A stretch of 5,535 nt of DNA, taken from NCBI GenBank assembly GCA_001795115.1, contig MGNI01000159.1:5190-10724 (forward strand), written 5' to 3'. Positions 1 through 5,030 of the stretch are shown here, piece after piece. The notes under the pieces are model-generated. The model was not told the DNA's origin, made no database searches, and saw only the letters and a list, made by a program, of their open reading frames with translations. The stretch's first letter is position 1. The number at the start of each line of letters is the position of its first letter. This stretch comes from Chloroflexi bacterium RBG_16_48_8 (GTDB lineage Bacteria; Chloroflexota; Anaerolineae; Anaerolineales; E44-bin32). The position numbers and the translations under genes were made by a program.

Positions 1-342
1 ACGTGGATCCCAGGTCCACCATGTATTCCAAATAGGGCGAGCCCAAATGGAACCGCTGGCGATGGTGATGAAGGCGAAGACGATCCCGATCTCTATGGAT
101 GCCAGCGCAACACGATCCCAGCGATGATCCCCGCGTGCAAGGTAGACCCCTCCCGCTATAGCAGCATTAAGAAAGGCTAACATACCCACCCAGGCGTTAG
201 AAATATGGAAGTAGAAAACCCGCTGCACATCGCCCATTGTGGCCTCACGCGGAGCAAAGAATAACGACAAATAAAGCGCTATAAGGAAGAATGCTAACGT
301 TACCCAGGTCAACACTTTAAGATTTCTTGGCATAGGTTCCAT
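1..342 (-). CDS. ccmC: CcmC, heme-handling membrane protein of cytochrome c maturation (N-terminal 114 residues, cut by window edge)
   Basis: CcmC belongs to the cytochrome c assembly family (with CcmF). It presents heme to the chaperone CcmE on the outer face of the membrane, together with CcmA and CcmB. Translating the minus strand from the ATG at 342 gives an open frame to the window edge. A first membrane helix spans about residues 10-29. MGDVQRVFYFHISNAW follows at about 36-51; its His46 sits where E. coli CcmC has the conserved periplasmic heme-ligand histidine. Two further hydrophobic stretches follow, at about 50-68 and 77-95. The fragment ends in the start of the tryptophan-rich heme-binding WWD motif, SGSIWARPIWNTWWTWDPR (96-114). 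The start is set by GGAGAG six bases upstream of ATG; an in-frame ATG three codons later is less well placed. Full-length CcmC is usually about 220-250 residues, so roughly half is present. It follows ccmB after a 156-nt repeat-filled spacer, unlike the overlapping genes before it. Confidence 0.93.
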   Translation of the reverse strand, partial: MEPMPRNLKVLTWVTLAFFLIALYLSLFFAPREATMGDVQRVFYFHISNAWVGMLAFLNAAIAGGVYLARGDHRWDRVALASIEIGIVFAFITIASGSIWARPIWNTWWTWDPR

Positions 343-348
343 GAAGAA

Positions 349-354
349 CTCTCC
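349..354 (-). promoter_or_regulatory. Shine-Dalgarno site of ccmC
   Basis: GGAGAG on the minus strand lies six bases before the ATG at 342. It is a strong ribosome binding site, as expected for a gene that cannot rely on coupling because its upstream neighbour ends 156 nt away. The heptamer repeat array begins one base further upstream, at 356. Confidence 0.75.
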
Positions 355-355
355 A

Positions 356-411
356 GTAATGAGTAATGAGTAATCAGTGATCAGGAATCGGGGATCAGGA
401 GATTGGGATGG
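356..411. repeat. Degenerate heptamer tandem repeat, left arm
   Basis: Read on the plus strand, 7-bp units follow without gaps: GTAATGA, GTAATGA, GTAATCA, GTGATCA, GGAATCG, GGGATCA, GGAGATT, GGGATGG. The first two are identical and later units drift around G-G/T-A/G-A-T-C/G-A/G. This resembles the short heptameric intergenic repeats known from cyanobacteria and some other bacteria; I infer only the type, not a named family. The array lies between the ccmC ribosome binding site and the centre of the ccmB-ccmC spacer. Units at 383-399 are complementary to the inverted units at 463-479 and 484-500. Confidence 0.8.
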
Positions 412-480
412 TTGGACACGTCAACTTATTGACTTTTTAACTCGTTGCCTGACACCTGGTTGCCTGATTCCCGATCCCTG
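382..480 (-). other. Predicted long stem-loop in the ccmB-ccmC intergenic mRNA
   Basis: On the transcribed strand AGGGATCGGGAATCAGG (479-463) can pair with CCTGATCCCCGATTCCT (399-383). I count 15 Watson-Crick pairs, one G-U and one A-C mismatch, plus one extra outer C-G pair (480/382). The loop is about 63 nt and contains a small hairpin GTCAA-TTGAC (420-433). No U-run follows the stem in the direction of transcription, so it is not a classical intrinsic terminator. Such a stem could stabilise or process the mRNA between ccmB and ccmC, or attenuate it. The pairing is seen in the sequence; the function is inference. Confidence 0.55.
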
Positions 481-504
481 TACCCTGATTCCCGATCCCT
501 ATTC
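445..504. repeat. Heptamer repeat, right arm, with a 17-bp direct repeat of 21-bp period
   Basis: CCTGATTCCCGATCCCT occurs exactly twice, at 463-479 and 484-500. The period is 21 bp, i.e. three heptamers, and the linker is GTAC. Just upstream, TTGCCTGA occurs at 445-452 and again at 461-467 plus the next base, which are looser units of the same family. Read on the minus strand the units are GGGATCG and GGAATCA, the same consensus as the left arm, so the two arms face each other. The second exact copy runs into the ccmB stop codon (501-499), so the repeat contributes the end of that gene. Confidence 0.82.
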
Positions 505-1245
505 CTCCACTACATAATCAAACACCATAAATGCGACCGCTATGAAAATGACATCGTAAGCGATGAGCATATTCATCCAGGGCAGGATCTCCGCCCATTC
601 AAATCCCTGCAGAATGCCCGTGCTGGCCTTCACGGCCGATATCAATACCGGCAGGACAACTGGAAAGAGCAAAATGGGCAAAAGGATATCTCGTGTCCTG
701 GCCTGTACCGCCATGGAGGAAAGCAAAGTCCCTACGACGGTATAGCCAATGGAGCCCAGCAGTATCACAACCAAAAGCCCTGGCTGGAATAGATTGACGT
801 TGTAAAGAATGCTATAGGTGGGCAGCATAATCGCTTCCACGATGATCATGAAGATCAAGTTTCCCAACACCTTACCGAAGTAAATGGCACTTCGATCGAC
901 AGGCGCAAGGAGTAAGCCATCCAGACAACCCCGATCTTTCTCGATCGACATCGATCGGTTCAAACCCAATGTGCCAGCAAAAGAGAAGGTTACCCACAGC
1001 ACACCTGCCGTGATGGTTCCCCGGGTGCGCAGATCCAATTCCAATGCGAAGTTAAAGATCAGGACCACAATTAACGCGAAGACCAGCATCGCCCCTATGA
1101 GCTCACGGCTGCGCATTTCAGCTACCAAATCCTTCCTCACGATTGCCGTCAGGGCTCTCAAATAGCTCTTTATGCGTTTCCCCCAGCTCGTGGGAATAGG
1201 GACGACACTTTCAATAACCTTAGCAGCAGGATGCGTTTTAGTCAT
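499..1245 (-). CDS. ccmB: CcmB, membrane subunit of the CcmAB heme-handling ABC complex
   Basis: CcmB is the integral membrane partner of the ATPase CcmA. Together with CcmC (and normally CcmD) it drives release of heme-loaded CcmE. The 248-residue product has six hydrophobic stretches (about 49-68, 77-95, 122-147, 156-178, 186-204, 221-244). The family hallmark sits in the loop after helix 2: GTLGLNRSMSIEKDRGCLDG (91-110), then LLLAPVDRSAIYFGK (111-125). The N-terminus, with IVRKDLVAEMRSREL at 35-49, is the usual short cytoplasmic helix before helix 1. The protein is about 25 residues longer than E. coli CcmB (about 220), the excess being N-terminal. The ATG at 1245 overlaps the ccmA stop by 8 nt (ATGACTAA) and has only a weak AGG upstream, so it is probably translated by re-initiation. 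The TAG stop lies at the edge of the heptamer repeat. A start further inside cannot be excluded. Confidence 0.95.
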   Translation of the reverse strand: MTKTHPAAKVIESVVPIPTSWGKRIKSYLRALTAIVRKDLVAEMRSRELIGAMLVFALIVVLIFNFALELDLRTRGTITAGVLWVTFSFAGTLGLNRSMSIEKDRGCLDGLLLAPVDRSAIYFGKVLGNLIFMIIVEAIMLPTYSILYNVNLFQPGLLVVILLGSIGYTVVGTLLSSMAVQARTRDILLPILLFPVVLPVLISAVKASTGILQGFEWAEILPWMNMLIAYDVIFIAVAFMVFDYVVEE

Positions 1246-1936
1246 GAGTCACAGACCTGTAAAGTTCAGGCAGTCGAACAGGGTCTAGCTCAGAAGCGCT
1301 CACAGAGGCTGCGATCACGCCTTTGGAAAGAATATCGACCCTGGAAGCGAGATCCACCGATCGCGCAAGATCATGGGAAGTCATCACCACCGTCCTGCCT
1401 CTGGCTGCAATCTCTCGAAGCACACTGTCCAACATCGCAGATGCTTCCTGATCCAGACCCGTATGCGGTTCATCAAATAGAAGCACCTCTGGGTCATGTA
1501 AGATCGCCCTTGCAATGGCCAAACGCTGTTGCATCCCTCTGGAATACTGCCTGACCAAATCCCGCCTCCGATCATAAAGCCCAACAATCCTTAGTCCTTC
1601 CTGCACACGGGCATGGAGATCCGGAAGATCGTACATGCGGCCATAAAAATGCAAATTTTCCTCCGCCGTCAAATCACCATAAAGCAAAGGCTGATGGGAT
1701 ACGACACCCAGCGCCCTGCGAACAAGACCTGCTTGCTGTGGGAGGCGATATCCCGCGATCCAGACTTCACCCATACTGGGTTTTGAAAGCGATGCCAATA
1801 TTCGGAGAAAGGTCGTTTTACCTGCACCGTTGGGTCCCAGCAGCGCTACAAATTCCCCTTGCTGCACATCAAAATCCAGCCCACGCAAGACAGGCTTCAA
1901 CCCAAAACGCTTAATGAGCTTCCTGACTTTAATCAT
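1238..1936 (-). CDS. ccmA: CcmA, ATP-binding subunit of the CcmAB heme-handling ABC complex
   Basis: This is a cytoplasmic ABC ATPase that powers release of holo-CcmE from the CcmABCD complex. All nucleotide-binding motifs are present in the 232-residue product: Walker A GPNGAGKTT (34-42), Q-loop Q82 in VSHQPLLY, a YSRGMQQR signature (131-138), Walker B LLFDEP (152-157) with the D-loop GLD (160-162), and the H-loop histidine H188 in MTSHDL. The signature reads YSRGM instead of LSxGQ, a variant often seen in CcmA and related exporters. The length is slightly above E. coli CcmA (about 205). The ATG at 1936 overlaps the stop of the lipoprotein gene by 8 nt (ATGATTAA), with AAGG and AGG just upstream. 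The next gene is ccmB, which separates it from drug or lipid exporters with similar ATPases. Confidence 0.95.
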   Translation of the reverse strand: MIKVRKLIKRFGLKPVLRGLDFDVQQGEFVALLGPNGAGKTTFLRILASLSKPSMGEVWIAGYRLPQQAGLVRRALGVVSHQPLLYGDLTAEENLHFYGRMYDLPDLHARVQEGLRIVGLYDRRRDLVRQYSRGMQQRLAIARAILHDPEVLLFDEPHTGLDQEASAMLDSVLREIAARGRTVVMTSHDLARSVDLASRVDILSKGVIAASVSASELDPVRLPELYRSVTHD

Positions 1937-3251
1937 TTCCTGCCTTGTGCATGATCTCCAGCAGCTGATTCTTCAAGCTCACGCGGCGTTCTCGATAAAA
2001 TGCATCTTTAATCTCGCCAGTTTCATAATGATCATCCAGGTCAGCCAGGGTTTGAAGGATCCTATCGCGATCCTGCAGCTCTTCCCCGAATCCAGCCTTG
2101 GGCTCTATGGTCCATTGAGTTCCATTCATCTCAACTTTGGCCTCCTGCTTCTTGCGATAGAGCCAGAAACCCGTTCCCCCAAGAGCGACCAATAAAAGCA
2201 CCACACCAATCCCAATTTCAAGGATTGCGTTGGATTGACTCGATGCTGTTCCTGCACCGGATTGGCGTTGCACGGTCACTTCAAGCGCCTTTCCAGGGGA
2301 AAGCGGTCCTGCGTTGTATGTCCGCAATGTCGCCCCAGTCATCTGGCGCAGGCCTGAATCCTGTACTCCTTCCCCTTTCAACTCCACAATCCCCTCCGGT
2401 GTTAGCATGACAACAGCCTCAACCGGGTAGGCAATAGATTGCGAGAAATCCAAGGATTGATCCAAAGGCATGTTGAAGGAGAACACAATCTCTTGAGTGC
2501 CCATCCCTGGGCGGATCGGGAAAAGATCGATAAATCCTCCATCTGTCACTTGAAAGCGGGCACCTAACATACCACTCTCAAAGCTCAGGTTGACTGCACC
2601 ATCAGGGATCTCTATTGCCAAAATTCCATCACCCGATTCTGAAGCAATAGTTCGATCCCCAAGATTAGAGAGTATCCACAACTCTGTTATCTGCAAAACA
2701 CCTTCGCTGGGCACTTCCAAGATAACATGTATCCGATCCACCTGGACATCCGCCACATCCGTTGTCGATTCAAAGATCATGATGGGCAAATCTAATTCAG
2801 CTTCCTCGGTGATGTGGGTTACTTCGGAGGCATAGATGGTCCCATGATATTCCACCGTCGCGGCATAGACCCTTCCAGGCTGAACTTCCACATCTAGAAA
2901 CTCATACTCGCCGCTTTCGCTTGCGGTTGTTGACTCAGAAAAAACTTCCTGCTGATCATCAAATCCATAGAGTGTCACTTCGAAGTTATCCGGAAGGATA
3001 CCCCCCTCAAAGCCATTGCTGATTTGACCGCGGATGCTTCCCTGTATGATAGCGTCTTCAAGTGTGTCTTGCTCAAGTTTGGCATCTTCCTCCGCAGCTG
3101 TCGCTGTCGGCGATGGCGGTATTGTGGGTTGAATAAGAGACTGCGCAGCTTGAGATGTCGCCAGTGCAGGTGGTGGTGTAAAATCACCTGCCAGACTACA
3201 ACCCGTAGTCAATGCTGCCAAGAGAAGGAAAGCGGCGCACTTTTGTTTCAC
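1929..3251 (-). CDS. Lipoprotein with Carb-reg-like extracytoplasmic domain, one C-terminal membrane helix and a CcmI-like cytoplasmic hairpin
   Basis: I do not recognise a named family for the whole 440-residue protein. With the GTG start at 3251 it begins with a basic, hydrophobic leader and a lipobox-like LTTGC (14-18), so Cys18 is probably lipidated. A Pro/Thr/Ser-rich linker (25-53) follows, then a segment at about 70-160 (GSIRGQISNG, ESGEYEFLDVEVQPGRVY) that looks like a carboxypeptidase regulatory-like beta-sandwich. A second beta-rich region (165-330) is unassigned. A membrane helix (about 343-365) ends in WLYRKK, which places the last 75 residues in the cytoplasm. Residues 394-434 match the hairpin of the upstream zinc-ribbon protein. 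An upstream ATG at 3296 would add 15 residues overlapping the previous gene and bury the signal peptide. The GTG is preferred because it forms a GTGA overlap with the upstream stop and has GGAG eight bases upstream. The position directly before ccmA suggests a role in heme delivery or apocytochrome handling; that is inference. Confidence 0.85.
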   Translation of the reverse strand: MKQKCAAFLLLAALTTGCSLAGDFTPPPALATSQAAQSLIQPTIPPSPTATAAEEDAKLEQDTLEDAIIQGSIRGQISNGFEGGILPDNFEVTLYGFDDQQEVFSESTTASESGEYEFLDVEVQPGRVYAATVEYHGTIYASEVTHITEEAELDLPIMIFESTTDVADVQVDRIHVILEVPSEGVLQITELWILSNLGDRTIASESGDGILAIEIPDGAVNLSFESGMLGARFQVTDGGFIDLFPIRPGMGTQEIVFSFNMPLDQSLDFSQSIAYPVEAVVMLTPEGIVELKGEGVQDSGLRQMTGATLRTYNAGPLSPGKALEVTVQRQSGAGTASSQSNAILEIGIGVVLLLVALGGTGFWLYRKKQEAKVEMNGTQWTIEPKAGFGEELQDRDRILQTLADLDDHYETGEIKDAFYRERRVSLKNQLLEIMHKAGND

Positions 3252-3742
3252 GCCTCTGACTCCGCCACATGGACCTTGAAACCGCAGCTCGTACAAAACC
3301 GATCACCCGATTGCAATTTGTTTCCACATTGAGGACAATAGCCGGCAGTTTCCTCCTTTACCGACCGCCTTCTCCTCTGGATCTCCTTTTCAATCTGGGC
3401 CTCAAAGTCATGATCCTCTTGATCGACGGCTTCTCCAGCACGAGCAGGAGCAGTCATCATGATTCCATCGAGCCGATCCAATTCCTTCAGGATGGCAGCC
3501 CCACGAGCAACCAAAACAGCTCGCCGACCCTGATATTCATCTGCCGGAATCTTTCCCATGGCGTGGTCTATATCAAACTCTTGCAAGTTCATAAGAACCT
3601 GATCTCTCTCCGCTTGTAACTCTGAAGCGTAGCGGCTGTTCTCTGTGACAGATATCGCTCGCTTCTCAATTAAAGGCCTCAAAATATATCCAACGACGAT
3701 GATGGCTAGAGCGAATATGACCAACAGTGAACCTACATCCAT
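3248..3742 (-). CDS. CcmI N-terminal-like membrane protein with C-terminal zinc ribbon
   Basis: The 164-residue product starts with a membrane helix (about 4-22) followed by RPLIEKR, which by the positive-inside rule puts the rest in the cytoplasm. Residues 41-87 form a charged hairpin with the pattern LQxFDxDxxMGKIxxDEYxxRR. This resembles the segment after the first helix of the cytochrome c maturation protein CcmI (typically LEFDYEMGKLSEEDY). There is no TPR apocytochrome-binding domain. A polar, basic stretch (105-131) is followed by a zinc ribbon CPQCGNKLQSGDRFCTSCGF with Cys136, 139, 150 and 153 (C-x2-C-x10-C-x2-C). The start is supported by GGAG seven bases before the ATG at 3742. Its stop shares GTGA with the next gene, whose cytoplasmic tail has the same hairpin. 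A role in the Ccm machine is inferred from position and this module; the zinc ribbon's partner is unknown. Confidence 0.9.
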   Translation of the reverse strand: MDVGSLLVIFALAIIVVGYILRPLIEKRAISVTENSRYASELQAERDQVLMNLQEFDIDHAMGKIPADEYQGRRAVLVARGAAILKELDRLDGIMMTAPARAGEAVDQEDHDFEAQIEKEIQRRRRSVKEETAGYCPQCGNKLQSGDRFCTSCGFKVHVAESEA

Positions 3743-3749
3743 TTCTTAT

Positions 3750-3753
3750 CTCC
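3750..3753 (-). promoter_or_regulatory. Shine-Dalgarno site of the zinc-ribbon gene
   Basis: GGAG on the minus strand stands seven bases before the ATG at 3742. It fixes this start and shows that translation restarts independently after the 109-nt spacer behind ccmG. Confidence 0.7.
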
Positions 3754-3835
3754 AAGAAGGGGAGGTTAATCCCATTTCCCCTCCACCTATGGCGTCGATC
3801 TATGACTTGTATTTTCCAGAATTCAAGAAATTTCC

Positions 3836-3850
3836 GATCAAGAACTGATC
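3836..3850 (-). other. Short inverted repeat directly after ccmG
   Basis: GATCA-GTTCT-TGATC on the transcribed strand is a perfect 5-bp stem with a 5-nt loop, starting one base after the ccmG stop codon (3854-3852). It is too short and has no adjacent U-run, so I do not call it a terminator. The rest of the spacer 3743-3835 holds the zinc-ribbon ribosome binding site and no convincing promoter. Confidence 0.35.
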
Positions 3851-3851
3851 C

Positions 3852-4412
3852 CTATTGCTCCAAAGCTCCTAGCACAGCATTTTCGATCTCGGCCAAGGAC
3901 AAGTAAGGTCCGATCCTGACATCCACCAGCACCCCTTCCCTCCCAACAATATACGTTTCTGGGACACCTCGGATGCGGAAAGCTTGCGAGATCTGGGTGC
4001 GTAGGTCAGGACCGTTAGGGTAGGTGATGTTGAACTTAGATAAATAAGTCAATGCCTCGGTTTCGGTGTCCACATAGTCCACACCCAGAAAAATCACATC
4101 CTGATCTTTGAAGGATTGAGAGGCCTGTTCCAACTCCGCTGCTTCCTGCTCACATGGCTTACACCACGAAGCCCAGAAGTTGATAACAACCACCCTGCCA
4201 CGCAAATCTTCAATGTCGATTTGATCTCCATCGAACGTCGTCAAAATAAAATCGGGAATCTTCTCCCCCACACCAACCGGGCCTTGTTTGGAGCGTGTCA
4301 ACCCAAGACCCAACACCAATAGTATCCCCAGAACCCCTATCCAGACGAGGATGGCACCCCATCGCTGGGGATGTTCCGTCTGTCTTTCCTTATTGGATAA
4401 CTCTTCGATCAT
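3852..4412 (-). CDS. ccmG: CcmG/ResA-type membrane-anchored thiol-disulfide oxidoreductase
   Basis: This is a thioredoxin-fold protein of the TlpA/ResA/CcmG family that keeps apocytochrome CXXCH cysteines, or CcmH, reduced outside the membrane. The 186-residue product has a short cytoplasmic N-terminus, an uncleaved membrane anchor (about 19-38), the family start GEKIPDFILTTFDG (49-62), and the active site NFWASWCKPC (78-87) with Cys84 and Cys87. The cis-proline motif RGVPETYIVGREG (148-160) contains Pro151. Its length is typical for the family (about 175-190). The ATG at 4412 has GGAAG six bases upstream and forms an ATGA overlap with the stop of the small ORF before it. An ATG 14 nt upstream is out of frame. 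Position between ccmH and the ccmA-C block supports CcmG; by sequence alone ResA would be an equal name. Confidence 0.93.
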   Translation of the reverse strand: MIEELSNKERQTEHPQRWGAILVWIGVLGILLVLGLGLTRSKQGPVGVGEKIPDFILTTFDGDQIDIEDLRGRVVVINFWASWCKPCEQEAAELEQASQSFKDQDVIFLGVDYVDTETEALTYLSKFNITYPNGPDLRTQISQAFRIRGVPETYIVGREGVLVDVRIGPYLSLAEIENAVLGALEQ

Positions 4413-4516
4413 CTTATTCTTCCCATGTGCCGATAGTCTCTGTTGAATACCGTCACTGATTCCAAAAAATCAATCGCCCTTTCACATACATGACCTCGCT
4501 CGACGTGTTCTCTCAC
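4409..4516 (-). CDS. Possible 35-residue small ORF coupled to both ccmH and ccmG
   Basis: The gap between ccmH and ccmG is open in one frame from a GTG at 4516 to a TGA at 4411-4409. The GTG overlaps the ccmH stop as GTGA (4516-4513), and the ORF's stop overlaps the ccmG start as ATGA (4412-4409). The ORF therefore fits its neighbours exactly, with the kinds of junction used elsewhere in this operon. The product begins MREHVERGHVCERAIDFLES and ends DYRHMGRIR. It is charged, has one Cys and no membrane helix, and I recognise no family. Against it: the only upstream Shine-Dalgarno-like sequence (AAGG) is too close to the GTG, and an open frame of 35 codons is not rare by chance. If it is not coding, the stretch is a plain 100-nt spacer. 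Confidence 0.4.
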   Translation of the reverse strand: MREHVERGHVCERAIDFLESVTVFNRDYRHMGRIR

Positions 4517-5016
4517 CCACCTTCAGAATGCTCCCGCCTTCGCAATTCTTCTTCAAGACGGGCGACATAGGGATCATTGATCATCTCATCCGGGACCTCT
4601 AACAACATCTCTTCTTGTTCACTTAGGCCTCTCCAGCTCCGGAATACGCTAAAAAGAATAACCGCTCCGAAAATAAAAGCCGCTGGAGGTAGGACATAAA
4701 CCAACCAATTGAAACCTTTTGCAGTAGGCGTGGCTAAGACTCGATCCCCATACTGTGCCACGAAATATTGCTTGATCTGGTCCTCATTCCAGCCCAAGGC
4801 CAATTTTTCTCGTATCGTCCCGCGCCACTGCTCACAAGCCTGCGTAGGGCAGACATCAAGCGGGATGTTTTCGCAAACCGGACAATACAATTGCTTCGCA
4901 ATGGTGTTGACTTCATCATCGGATGGTGTGGGCTCTTGTGCCTCAATGCCATAGAACGGAAGCAGAGATAGAAGGAGGGTCAGAAGCCCTACGCCGAGAG
5001 ACAATCGGTTTCTCAT
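4513..5016 (-). CDS. ccmH: CcmH (CcmL-type) thiol protein of cytochrome c maturation
   Basis: CcmH is a membrane-anchored thiol protein, facing outwards, that handles apocytochrome cysteines together with CcmF and CcmG. The 167-residue product has a signal peptide (about 1-26, ending GIEAQ), the helical-bundle domain with the redox motif LYCPVC (43-48), and a membrane helix (about 104-125). A charged cytoplasmic tail follows, ending EELRRREHSEGG. The block EQWRGTIREKLALGWNEDQI (62-81) and QYGDRVLATPTAKGFN (88-103) match the family pattern (conserved LR...I...G.s..eI...yGd.vL..P...g). Oddly, there are two extra cysteines, Cys56 and Cys61, after Cys45 and Cys48. The ATG at 5016 is preceded by AAGGGGAAG (5030-5022), which overlaps the ccmF stop. 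The fused CcmI domain found at the end of some CcmH proteins is absent. Confidence 0.94.
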   Translation of the reverse strand: MRNRLSLGVGLLTLLLSLLPFYGIEAQEPTPSDDEVNTIAKQLYCPVCENIPLDVCPTQACEQWRGTIREKLALGWNEDQIKQYFVAQYGDRVLATPTAKGFNWLVYVLPPAAFIFGAVILFSVFRSWRGLSEQEEMLLEVPDEMINDPYVARLEEELRRREHSEGG

Positions 5017-5021
5017 CTTAT

Positions 5022-5030
5022 CTTCCCCTT
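5022..5030 (-). promoter_or_regulatory. Shine-Dalgarno site of ccmH
   Basis: AAGGGGAAG on the minus strand begins inside the ccmF TAA stop codon (5031-5029) and sits about six bases before the ccmH ATG at 5016. It sets the ccmH start and indicates that the two genes share one message with a 12-nt gap. Confidence 0.7.

Noticed and set aside
420..438. GTCAA-CTTA-TTGAC hairpin followed by TTTTT on the plus strand, resembling an intrinsic terminator
   Set aside because: The stem is only 5 bp and AT-rich, and no plus-strand gene leads into it; on the transcribed minus strand the T-run becomes an A-run before the stem.
445..792. 115-codon open frame on the plus strand
   Set aside because: It lies antisense to the end of ccmB and runs through the heptamer repeats; the protein is repetitive at its start and shows no family features.
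1830..2195. 121-codon plus-strand open frame opposite ccmA and the lipoprotein gene
   Set aside because: It is a shadow of two well-supported minus-strand genes, with no ribosome binding site or recognisable domain.
3249..3296. Upstream ATG start (3296) for the lipoprotein gene
   Set aside because: It would overlap the zinc-ribbon gene by 49 nt and put 15 non-hydrophobic residues before the signal peptide; the GTG at 3251 gives a GTGA junction, a ribosome binding site and a proper lipoprotein leader.
3743..3777. Nine-codon leader ORF (ATG..TAA) just before the zinc-ribbon gene
   Set aside because: Very short, has no ribosome binding site of its own and no regulatory codon run; expected by chance.
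3743..3851. Internal promoter in the spacer between ccmG and the zinc-ribbon gene (TTGAAT, 17 nt, ATAGAT)
   Set aside because: The -10 candidate matches the consensus at only about two of six positions; not supportable from sequence alone.
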